This document shows positions 40,029 through 48,838 of a stretch of 64,000 nt of DNA, piece after piece. Position numbers and translations under genes: made by a program. The notes under the pieces were generated by a model. It saw nothing but the letters and a program-made list of their open reading frames with translations, was not told the origin of the DNA and did no database searches. Within the stretch, counting starts at the first letter, position 1. The number at the start of each line of letters is the position of its first letter. The DNA is taken from NCBI RefSeq assembly GCF_024807615.1, contig NZ_JANUCJ010000002.1, forward strand, positions 868,001-932,000, given 5' to 3'. The stretch is from Tsukamurella ocularis. Its GTDB lineage: Bacteria > Actinomycetota > Actinomycetes > Mycobacteriales > Mycobacteriaceae.

Positions 40029-40506
40029 ATGGGCGCTTCAGTGGGCGTACGTGCTGCGACTCTCGGTGATTCGGCGGGAATTCGTGAACTAGCAATAGAG
40101 CTGGGAATGGGGGCGACCTCACAGCGAGCGTACAATATCTGGTGCCGGGACTTCAGTCGCTGGTCCGCGGTCGCTACAGATCATACCGGTCAGATCGTCG
40201 GATTTCTGATCGCCTACCCCCGGCCGGCTCGCCCCGAACACCTCTTCATCTGGCAGCTGGGGGGTTCGGATCGGCATAGGAGACGTTCCTATCGCGGCAG
40301 AATTAGTGGAGCATGTGTGCGGCGACGGGATTGCAAGAATCGAGTACATTCCAGGCACACTCCAGGATTCTGCGGCGCGTGCCATTGTTGATCTAGTCAT
40401 CGATGTTCGCGAAGCGACCAAGATAACAGCGATCGGCGGAGCCGGCGGAAACCTGCTTGAGATTGTCACCGTAGGGGTGGCCGCCGATCGTCGACCACCC
40501 CTATAG
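40029..40506 (+). pseudogene. EctA-like diaminobutyrate/diamine N-acetyltransferase, frameshifted
   Basis: The 5' half reads ELGMGATSQRAYNIWCRDFS, then GFLIAYPRPARPEHLFIWQL, matching the GNAT fold of diaminobutyrate acetyltransferase EctA. Within a run of six G (40259-40264) the homologous frame shifts by +1 and continues GVRIGIGDVPIAAELVEHV and YIPGTLQDSAARAIVDL to a stop at 40504. Removing one G gives about 158 residues, the normal EctA length. In the zero frame the protein would run on to 40391 with unrelated sequence. ATG 40029 has AAGGAG upstream. It may be a real lesion, phase-variable slippage or a sequencing error. It is the only acyltransferase candidate near the hydroxylase. Confidence 0.75.
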
Positions 40507-40527
40507 GCCTCATAGTCCAGACTGAAC

Positions 40528-41511
40528 TTAAGCGATCCAAGCCGGCTTGCTAGGGCCATCGACGCCGAACGCTTTGGCGATATCGGCCAGCATCTGGTAT
40601 GCGCCTTGCACGCTCACAGAGCTGATCCAGACTGAGTCCTGGACATTGGTGACCTTTGGTGCCAAAGGCGCCCAGAGGGGGTTCTGCTCGAATGAGCCGC
40701 GGGTGCTAATACCGTCCTGGTCGTACGAGGTCACGAATATCTTCGTCCCATCGGCCAAAGGAATCTGCTCCGGGCTGATCTGGACGACGAAGGAGTTGAC
40801 GTCCTGCGACTTGGGGCGAGACAACCCAGCGTCTTTCAGGACGATACCGGGGAAAGACGTGTTGCCGTAAACACGCGCTCGTGTATCAAGGAATCGAACG
40901 ATCGAAATGGTCGTATCAGGTCCGGCCTTACTCTTAACCGCGTCGCCGACCTTCCTTGCCTGCTCCTGATACTCAGCGAGGCGTTCCTCGGCTAGCGCTT
41001 CTTTACCCAACGCCTTTGCCAACAGTCGAATGTTATCCTTCCACGTGGGCCCCGTGGTCTCACTAAAAACGGTCGGCGCGATCGCCGTGAGGTTCTGGTA
41101 CTCGCGTTCGTGACGAACTTTCGCGCTCACGATGAGGTCGGGCTTCGCGACGGCCAGTTTTTCCAGGGACGGCGACTCCAAGGGACCGATTGACGCCGCT
41201 TCGGCACCATACGTCTCTCGAGATTTCCCAAGATAGTCAGGGAGCTTGCCGTTAGTTCCGTCGTAGTCGGTGAAAGCTACCACCTTCGTGTTCAACATCA
41301 GCGAAGCGTCTACATACGAAGCATCTAACGCTGCGACGCGTTGCGGCTGCGCCTTAATAGTGGTCGTGCCCATCGCCTGCTCAACTGTGCGAGGGAATCC
41401 GCCCGCTTGAGCTGACTGGCTAGGACCGGGAGTCGTGGCGCCGGAGCCGCAGGCCGCTACCAGAACGGCAACTAAGGCAGGGGCAGCGACTCGAGATAAG
41501 GTGAAGCGCAT
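40528..41511 (-). CDS. Iron-siderophore ABC transporter substrate-binding lipoprotein (FecB/FepB type)
   Basis: Extracytoplasmic lipoprotein that captures ferric siderophore for ABC import. From ATG 41511 the 327-residue product has a signal peptide with lipobox VAAC (Cys near residue 22), then the FecB-type bilobal fold: QPQRVAALDASYVDASL, KPDLIVSAK and APTVFSETTGPTWKDN. A longer upstream frame is rejected because the lipobox fixes the start. No permease or ATPase gene is adjacent, so it must use a transporter encoded elsewhere. It is convergent with the acetyltransferase remnant and has its own iron box upstream. Confidence 0.92.
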   Translation of the reverse strand: MRFTLSRVAAPALVAVLVAACGSGATTPGPSQSAQAGGFPRTVEQAMGTTTIKAQPQRVAALDASYVDASLMLNTKVVAFTDYDGTNGKLPDYLGKSRETYGAEAASIGPLESPSLEKLAVAKPDLIVSAKVRHEREYQNLTAIAPTVFSETTGPTWKDNIRLLAKALGKEALAEERLAEYQEQARKVGDAVKSKAGPDTTISIVRFLDTRARVYGNTSFPGIVLKDAGLSRPKSQDVNSFVVQISPEQIPLADGTKIFVTSYDQDGISTRGSFEQNPLWAPLAPKVTNVQDSVWISSVSVQGAYQMLADIAKAFGVDGPSKPAWIA

Positions 41512-41542
41512 TCGGGGTAATCCCTTCGATGTCAGGAGCACG

Positions 41543-41561
41543 TATGGTGAGCCTACCCTGG
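41543..41561 (-). promoter_or_regulatory. IdeR/DtxR-like iron box upstream of the binding-protein gene
   Basis: Read on the minus strand, CCAGGGTAGGCTCACCATA matches 13 of 19 consensus positions, including the TAGGCT core. It lies about 32 bp upstream of the lipoprotein ATG. Together with the box at 32469 this predicts shared iron repression of synthesis and uptake. Confidence 0.65.
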
Positions 41562-41838
41562 CCGACGTTGGATAGCCAGGAGCAAACGCACTACTTGAGG
41601 AGAACAAACGAATTCGGTTGACGGCACGGAAGGGCGAGATGCTGCGGAGGACTGCGGTACACCGTCGCAAGCAATCTTGCCCGAAAAGCCTCTACCGGCT
41701 CCTGACTGAGCGCATCGCTGGCAGGTCCTCCTCGCGGCCACGTGCCCCGTTCTCAGACGCGCCCGCCCGGCCTATTGCCGCTGACACGAGGATGCTGTCG
41801 TCTCCCCCGGTCGGGTCGAACCAGCACGGGCAAACATT

Positions 41839-41949
41839 CTACTCGATCCCGATCCCGACGATCCGGAGATCACCCACCGGCTTCGTTTCGATGAGGTCGC
41901 AGCTTATGGCTGACACCCGCACGAGATGGTCAATTTCGACTTGAATCAT
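41839..41949 (-). CDS. Possible 36-residue small protein
   Basis: ATG 41949 opens a frame ending in TAG at 41839, with MIQVEIDHLVRVSAISCDL at the start and LRIVGIGIE at the end. The alternation of hydrophobic and charged residues is protein-like, unlike the neighbouring random frames. The RBS is poor. It may be the surviving end of a decayed gene. A 16-bp palindrome lies 13 bp upstream. Confidence 0.25.
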   Translation of the reverse strand: MIQVEIDHLVRVSAISCDLIETKPVGDLRIVGIGIE

Positions 41950-41962
41950 CTGCCTATTGCCG

Positions 41963-41978
41963 CGATCTCTTGAGATCG
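41963..41978. repeat. Orphan 16-bp palindrome
   Basis: CGATCTC-TT-GAGATCG is a 7-bp perfect inverted repeat in the otherwise gene-poor junction. It could be a regulator binding site left from a lost gene or the operator of the small ORF at 41839. It is too short to be a terminator. Confidence 0.4.
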
Positions 41979-42896
41979 AAATCTACGACTTTAATGTTCG
42001 GCCTCGAATGCTCGCTCATATTTCGAACGTACTCGTATCAGAAATTTTCGCCCCCTCGTGAATCCAAGAGTGTAGTGCCGAGAGCCTCTGAAATTCCGGT
42101 CCGCATCCGAAGCGCCATCCCGGTCGCCCGCGGGACGGATTCCTCTCAGATTCAGAATATCTCGACATCCACGTTGCCGACAGGGCCCGTGACTCCGCCA
42201 CTGAGCGCAAGTCTCCAACTCTCGTTGCACGCCAAGGGATCGCCCGGTCGGACCCGTCGAGATGCGCACGTCCGGTGCAGCCGACCGCACGCGACAGTCG
42301 GAGGTGTAACGAGCACCGGGGCAACCGTGACCAATTGGAACACAGGAGCGCCGTCTGATATAGTTTCGAACAAGTTCGTGAGCGTGTCTGTAAACCGCTC
42401 AGTGAAACAGAGGCCGGGGCGCGTTACAGGTGCCGCCGGCCTCGCCCAATTTCGGAGAAGGTCGCTCCACATGCCGCCCACCCTCAGGAGTGCGTCCGGG
42501 CGAGCCTGCGCGAGTGTGCCGGAGAGGGCACCGTCGGCGGCGGTCTTCGGCCCCTGGCGGGCGGGCGGCGACAGTCTTCGGGCACCTGGGCGGACCGGGG
42601 TCGGGCGGCGGCGCACCGATCTTCACGGCCGCGACCTGCCGGGGCGCGGGCCACTTCATCGCGGTGTCGGGCATCACGACCGCCGGTTCTCGCTTGTCTA
42701 CTCCGGTTACGGCGTGGTCGGAGGCAGCGGTCTGGGGGCTGGGCTCCATCTCGCCGGTGTCCACCCTGATGTAGTGCTTCCCGATCGGCACGGGCTCGCG
42801 GCCTGTGTAGCGACCATCGACTTCGGCGCACGATCGCCATGGAGATGGCCGTATGCGACGAAACACTCCCGGTACTCGGGACCGACGGTGCGCCGC

Positions 42897-43562
42897 TCAC
42901 TCGCTGTCCGAGGCATACCTGGAGGGGACTGTCACAGCCGGAGTCAAGGACCAGATCGTCAGGTACGCCAGGCCGAAGAACGCCGCCACGGCCACCGCGA
43001 CACCGGTGGACTGGACGTAGGAGAACGGGGAGGTCACCCAGTCCAGCGTCGCGATCACTACGGCGTCCGGTCGCGTCACAAGATCCCAGGAGTTCCAGCG
43101 CTGGAAACGGCCGATCACCACCCCGATCGCGCACAGCCCCACCGACAGCACGACGGCGAGCCATCCCCAGCGCGCGCCGAACTCCCGCTGCAGGCGGCGA
43201 TGCACCAGGAGCATCGAGACGACGCCCAGCAGGATCCCCGTCCAGGCAGCGAAGCCGTACTGCAGCACATGTCGCCACATGTTCTCGTCGTCGCCGAGGT
43301 GCACAAGGTCGGTCACTAGGTACGGCGAGTTGGGCAGGAAGGCCAGCCAGCCGATGCCTAGCGGCACGAGCGGCCACCGGCTACGGACCGTCGCGAAGCC
43401 GACGGCGAAGACCATCGGCATCCACGCGAGGAAGAGGTTCCAGATGAGGAACCGGCTGGGATAGGTGAGCGGTGCCGACGTGTCGGTGGTGCCGAGGACC
43501 ACGGTGAGCGCCGTCGTGGCGAGCAGGGAGACCAGCAGCAGCACGGCGCGCATTCTCGTCAT
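42897..43562 (-). CDS. DUF1361 family membrane protein
   Basis: Integral membrane protein, 221 residues with about six transmembrane segments. The motif WNLFLAWMPMVFAVGF followed by LAFLPNSPYLVTDLVHL and the later VIGRFQRWNSWDLVTRP are the family signature of DUF1361. The function is unknown. It is monocistronic on the minus strand between the siderophore junction and tRNA-Pro, in GC-rich sequence, and appears to be the first intact core gene right of the junction. Confidence 0.85.
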   Translation of the reverse strand: MTRMRAVLLLVSLLATTALTVVLGTTDTSAPLTYPSRFLIWNLFLAWMPMVFAVGFATVRSRWPLVPLGIGWLAFLPNSPYLVTDLVHLGDDENMWRHVLQYGFAAWTGILLGVVSMLLVHRRLQREFGARWGWLAVVLSVGLCAIGVVIGRFQRWNSWDLVTRPDAVVIATLDWVTSPFSYVQSTGVAVAVAAFFGLAYLTIWSLTPAVTVPSRYASDSE

Positions 43563-43830
43563 CAGATCAGTTTGCCAGCGCGCACGAGTTCGTTAGTACG
43601 GGTCAACGACCGTTGCCTGAAAAATTCGACGGCCGTGCGGTGGCCGGCGCCCGTAGCGTCGCGGGCGACTCCGCCCAAGTCGCGTCTACTCGGTGAGGAC
43701 GCGACCTACCCGCGATGGCGAGGGTGGCCGCCCGTTCGAGCCGGGCCGGGGCCGGAGAGCTCACATCGACGCGGGCGTAGTCGGGGTTCTCGTGCCGGGG
43801 TAGTCTCTTAGCTGGTCGCGCGAGCGATCA
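43563..43830. other. Intergenic region before tRNA-Pro
   Basis: No open frame with coding character. It should contain the promoters of the DUF1361 gene (minus) and of tRNA-Pro (plus); I cannot pick out either with confidence. Confidence 0.35.
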
Positions 43831-43904
43831 CGGGATGTGGCGCAGCTTGGTAGCGCATTCGCTTTGGGAGCGAAGGGTCGCAGGTTCGAATCCTGTCATC
43901 CCGA
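43831..43904 (+). tRNA. tRNA-Pro (anticodon TGG)
   Basis: Acceptor arm CGGGATG pairs with CATCCCG, with discriminator A. The anticodon stem-loop TTCGC-TTTGGGA-GCGAA presents TGG, which decodes CCA. The T arm is CGCAGGTTCGAATCCTGTC-like and the D arm contains AGCTTGGTAGC. CCA is not encoded. The 74-nt cloverleaf is complete by eye. Confidence 0.95.
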
Positions 43905-44100
43905 CAGAGAACACGCAGATCAGCGGCGGTACCCGGAGAGGGGCCATCGGCTTCAGCGCCGCGATGTGACACACCATCACACGCACGCTCCCGCATGGGT
44001 TCCGACGGACTCACGTCACCTGCGAGCGCCTCTATCGCACGGCGATCGTGTGCTCTTCCAAATTGCACGGACGGCCGCTTTCTGTGAGCGAGGTGCCAGT

Positions 44101-44143
44101 CTTCGGAGCGAACGGCCGCAGGTGCCAGTCCCCGTCATCCGAC
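44101..44143 (+). repeat. Degenerate copy of the 3' half of tRNA-Pro
   Basis: This segment aligns to 43862-43905 of tRNA-Pro (anticodon loop through acceptor end) at roughly 35 of 44 positions with three single-base gaps. It shares GAGCGAA, CGCAGGT and GTCATCC. It has no 5' half, so it is not a functional tRNA. Duplicated tRNA 3' ends normally mark integration of a mobile element, so this may be a relic attachment site; the roughly 200 bp between the two copies hold no gene. Confidence 0.55.
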
Positions 44144-44314
44144 TCAGAGCGCTGGCGCCCGCACGCGAACTGCACTGAGTAACGATTCGACCGTTTCCGG
44201 CGATATCCACGACGACCAGACACCCGACTCGTCGTGCGCGGCGCCTTCTCGGCGCCCGTCGGCCGCGCCCCGGCGGGCCACCAGCGACGATCCCGACATA
44301 GGAGGGAGCGGCTC

Positions 44315-45691
<1,377 letters not shown>

Positions 45692-45703
<12 letters not shown>

Positions 45704-46852
45704 CGGCAGGCGGACTCCCAGCATCACGTACACGACGATGCCGACGACGAGCGCCCAGAATGCGGAGCCGACCCCGGCCACCGTCGTGCCCGAGGCGGCG
45801 ACGATGAACGTCACGGCGGCTGGCACGCGCGCGGACTCGGCGGCCATGGCACCGGCGCACGCAGCGGCGAAGGCGCCCACGAGCGCGACGCCGGCCACCG
45901 CCTGGATCACTCCCTCGGGCGCCGCGAGAACCACCGCGGTCAGGCCCGTACTCAATACGCCGAGAACGAGATTCGACGCGCCCGACGAGACTCCGGCGAT
46001 CCACCGCCGAGACGTGTCCGACCCCGCGTCGGGGCCCGCCGCGAGCGCCGCACTGATCGCGGCGAGGTTGATCGCATGCCCGCCGAAGGGCGCCCCGACG
46101 ACGCTGCCGAGGCCGGTCACGGCGAGCGAGGGCCGCCACGGCGCCGAGTACCCGTAGCTCGCGAGGACCGCGGCCCCGGGGATGTTCTGCGAGGCCATGG
46201 TCACGATGTACAGCGGCAGCACCACGCCGGTGAGCGCCTGCAGCGTGATCGAGGGGGTCGTCCACTCGACGTGCGGGACCAGCTCCGCGACGGCGGGGAC
46301 GGCATCGTCGCGCACGAGGGCCACGGCGATCACGACGAGCGCGGCCACGAAGGCCAGCGGCACCGCCCACCGCGGGCGGAGCTTGAGCAGCACCAACCAC
46401 ACCACCAGCACGGGCGCCACCGCCCACGGATGCTTCGCGAGCGACGTGACCGGCGCGATGCACAGCGGCAGCAGTACGCCCGCCAACATGGCCTGGACGA
46501 TGGGCGTCGGGATCTTCTGGACCCAGCGCGCGAGCGCCGGCCAGAGTCCGGTGAGCACGAACAGCACGCCGCAGACGACGAAGGCCCCCACCGCCGCCGG
46601 CCAGCCGCCCGCGACGGCGCCCGTGGTCGCGAGCAGCGCCGCGCCGGGCGTGGACCAGGCGCTGATGATCGGCATCCGGTACCGCCAGGAGAGCAGTGCG
46701 GACGCGGCGCCCATGGTCACCGTGACGGCCAGCAGGCCCGACGCCGCCTGGCCCGGGCTCGCGCCCATCGCGCGCAGGCCGGCGAGCACGACCGCGAAGG
46801 CGGAGGTGTACCCGACCAGGGCGGTCACGATGCCTGCACCCACCGGCACCAT
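45692..46852 (-). CDS. BenE family benzoate/H+ symporter-like transporter
   Basis: Membrane transporter of the benzoate:H+ symporter family, about 386 residues with 11-12 transmembrane segments. [33 protein letters not shown] at the start and [19 protein letters not shown] in the second half are family landmarks. The start may be ATG 46852, which leaves the operator palindrome upstream, or ATG 46876. It is divergent from an XRE-cupin regulator, so it is its probable target. No benzoate catabolic genes are nearby. The 3' end overlaps the kinase stop by 12 bp on the opposite strand. Confidence 0.85.
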
Positions 46853-46857
46853 CGTTC

Positions 46858-46887
46858 CGTTCTCAGAACGTTCCATGGACAGAACGT
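46858..46887. promoter_or_regulatory. Operator between BenE transporter and XRE-cupin regulator
   Basis: CGTTCT-C-AGAACG (46858-46870) is a perfect 6-1-6 palindrome, overlapped by GAACGTTC (46866-46873). AGAACGT is repeated at 46881-46887. The sites lie in the short divergent gap and probably bind the adjacent XRE-cupin regulator. Confidence 0.6.
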
Positions 46888-46898
46888 AGCATGGGGTC

Positions 46899-47411
46899 AT
46901 GCCCTCCCCCGACGTCGGCCGCCGCCTCCGCGAGCTGCGCACCGAGCGCGGCCTCAGCCTGTCCGAGCTCGCGCGCCGAGCCGGCGTGGGCAAGGGCTCA
47001 CTCTCGGAGATCGAGGCCGGCGGCCGCAACCCGACGGTCGAGACCCTCTACGCGCTGTGCGGCCCGCTCGACGTACCGCTCACCGCCCTGGTCGGGGAGT
47101 CCCCGGGCTCGCACAGCGTCGCCGACGGCGGCATGCGCACCGCACTGCTTTCGGTGCGCCACCTGCCGCACGTCACGGTCGAAGTGTTCCGGCTCGAATT
47201 CCCCGGCGGTTCGGATCACGTCTCCCCCGGACACGGCCCGGCCGTCCGGGAGCACCTCACGGTGGTCGACGGTACCCTCTCCGTCGGCCCGGTGGGGTCC
47301 GAAATGACAGTGCACCAGGGTGATTCGTATTCCTGGACCAGCGACGGGCCGCACCGGTTCGCGACCGTCGACGGCGCCGAAGCCGTCGTGGTGATCACGA
47401 CGCCCCGCTAA
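46899..47411 (+). CDS. XRE family regulator with C-terminal cupin domain
   Basis: One-component regulator of 170 residues. The N-terminal helix-turn-helix is VGRRLRELRTERGLSLSELARRAGVGKGSLSEIEAGGRNP. The C-terminal cupin (about 95-170), with REHLTVVDGTLSVGPVG and DSYSWTSDGPHRF, is the likely small-molecule sensor. The layout matches PuuR/SutR-type proteins. It is divergent from the BenE-type transporter across an operator-like palindrome, so it may control uptake of an aromatic acid. Its end overlaps the lipoprotein stop by 4 bp. Confidence 0.87.
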   Translation: MPSPDVGRRLRELRTERGLSLSELARRAGVGKGSLSEIEAGGRNPTVETLYALCGPLDVPLTALVGESPGSHSVADGGMRTALLSVRHLPHVTVEVFRLEFPGGSDHVSPGHGPAVREHLTVVDGTLSVGPVGSEMTVHQGDSYSWTSDGPHRFATVDGAEAVVVITTPR

Positions 47412-47974
47412 AAAGCCTTCGCGCCCTGCGCGCTCACGACCATGCCGTGCCCGGTAGTCCGGTTGGTGAAGGCCGTGCCGTACTCGTTAGCGACGATGAA
47501 CCACCCGCGGGCGGTGTAGGTCTTGTAGTCGAGTGTCGCCGGGTCGATCGCGCCCAGGTTGCCGAGCACGTACGACAGATCGCCATCGCTGGTGACGTTG
47601 ACACCGTTGGCCTCGTCGCCGGAGTCAGTCCGCGGCCGCGGCTGATCGAAGACGAGCTGGCAGCCGGCGCTGCTCGCGCTGATCTGGCAGCGCGTGCGGC
47701 CACTGCGGGTCTGGATGAAGGTGAAGCCGTTCCCGTTGTCGGGCAGGGCGATCGCCGCGGTCGCGGCGCTCGACGAGGGCGCGCTGCTCGTCGTCGACGA
47801 TGCGGTGGTCGTCGTGACAGGTGCGGGCGTGGCCGGAGCGGGGGTGGCGATCCCCGGGCCGACCCCGCCGCGGATCACCGTGACACCGGCGCCGTTCCCG
47901 GACACCGTCGCCGAGCATCCCGCGAGGAGCGCGCAGCAGCCCGCCACCACCGCGGGCGCGAATCGTGCGCGCAT
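47408..47974 (-). CDS. Putative lipoprotein of unknown function
   Basis: Secreted lipoprotein of 188 residues starting at ATG 47974. The signal peptide ends in the lipobox LLAGC (Cys near 20). A 55-residue Thr/Ser/Ala/Pro-rich linker follows, then a domain with TRCQISASSAGCQLVFDQP containing two cysteines that could form a disulfide, and GWFIVANEYGTAFTNRTTGHGM. Similar small exported proteins are common in mycolic-acid actinobacteria, but I recognise no named family. Confidence 0.7.
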   Translation of the reverse strand: MRARFAPAVVAGCCALLAGCSATVSGNGAGVTVIRGGVGPGIATPAPATPAPVTTTTASSTTSSAPSSSAATAAIALPDNGNGFTFIQTRSGRTRCQISASSAGCQLVFDQPRPRTDSGDEANGVNVTSDGDLSYVLGNLGAIDPATLDYKTYTARGWFIVANEYGTAFTNRTTGHGMVVSAQGAKAF

Positions 47975-48126
47975 CCGGACCTCCGCATCATCCTCGTCAC
48001 TTTTGCCACAAGCGTAGACTTCCATCCCACTCGTTGCACGGATGGCGCCCGCGGCGCCCGTCCGACCGGCTCACACTCCCGGCCGGTCCGCGCCGCTCCA
48101 GAAACTCCCGGCGTAACGTCGCGATC

Positions 48127-48765
48127 GTGAATCTCCTGCTGCTGTCGCTCAACGCGGGCGCCCTGCCCGACTTCCTCCGCCGGCACACCGGGCGGGAACC
48201 GAGCGCCCTGCGGATCGGCTTCATCGACGACGCAGGCGCGCCGTACGCCGACCAGCCCTTCGGCTCGTTCGAGTGGACGCAGCTCACTGACCTCGGTTTC
48301 CGACTGACCCGGATGACCCTCGCGAAGTACACGGACCCGGCCGATTTCAACTCCGACCTGAACACCGTCGACGCCGTGTACCTCTCCGGCGGCCACACGT
48401 TCGTCCTGCTCGGGGCACTGCAGGCCAGCGGCTGCGGCGAGGTGCTCAAGGCGCGGGTGCGCGCGGGCCTCCCCTACGTCGGGCTCAGCGCGGGCTCGGT
48501 CGTCGCGGGGCCGAACGTCGAGCCGGTCGCGCCCCTCGACGACCCCGCGGACGCCCCCGGCGTCACCGACTTCACCGGGCTGGGCCTGGTCGACACCGTC
48601 GTCATCCCGCACGCCGACGGCGCGCTCCCGCCCTATCCTCCGGCCATGATCGACGACGTCGTCCGCACCTACGGCGACCGCTTCGCGCTGACCCGCGTCA
48701 ACGACGATCAGGCGCTGCTCGTCGAGGGCGGCGTCGCCACGCTGATCCCCTCGGCGATCACGTAA
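48127..48765 (+). CDS. Peptidase E (S51 family) / cyanophycinase-like
   Basis: Serine hydrolase of the class-I-glutamine-amidotransferase-like fold. From GTG 48127 it is 212 residues. The nucleophile elbow is YVGLSAGSVVAGPNV (catalytic Ser in SAGS), preceded by DAVYLSGGHTFVLLGAL; these match peptidase E, which cleaves Asp-Xaa dipeptides. The first residues VNLLLLSLNAGA show the Rossmann-like beta strand. Alternative in-frame upstream starts give a basic extension not seen in the family. It is monocistronic and followed by a phosphodiesterase gene after 73 bp. Confidence 0.85.
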   Translation: MNLLLLSLNAGALPDFLRRHTGREPSALRIGFIDDAGAPYADQPFGSFEWTQLTDLGFRLTRMTLAKYTDPADFNSDLNTVDAVYLSGGHTFVLLGALQASGCGEVLKARVRAGLPYVGLSAGSVVAGPNVEPVAPLDDPADAPGVTDFTGLGLVDTVVIPHADGALPPYPPAMIDDVVRTYGDRFALTRVNDDQALLVEGGVATLIPSAIT

Positions 48766-48838
48766 CAGTCGCGCCGAGAGCGCGTCACACGCCGCGGTTC
48801 CCGCCTCAGCGCGCCTTTGCGAGCGTTACGATCGACCC

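Larger units (their letters stand above)
41562..42896. other. Gene-poor junction at the right edge of the siderophore locus
   Basis: About 1.3 kb without a convincing gene. Open frames exist on both strands but show no recognisable family, RBS or codon bias. Composition shifts from mixed GC to strongly GC-rich near 42420-42480. The stretch contains the small ORF at 41839 and a palindrome (both listed). It looks like decayed or recombined sequence at the boundary between the acquired locus and the chromosome (inference). Confidence 0.45.

Noticed and set aside
42399-42866. Minus-strand frame with a protein-like middle part in the gene-poor junction
   Set aside because: Short stretches look coding but no family, start site or RBS could be supported; may be a decayed remnant.
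41970-43319. Open frame of 449 codons on the plus strand across the junction and the DUF1361 gene
   Set aside because: No recognisable family, crosses a real minus-strand gene, and changes composition midway.
44101-44143. Functional second tRNA-Pro
   Set aside because: It lacks the 5' half and has mismatches in the acceptor; treated as a relic repeat.
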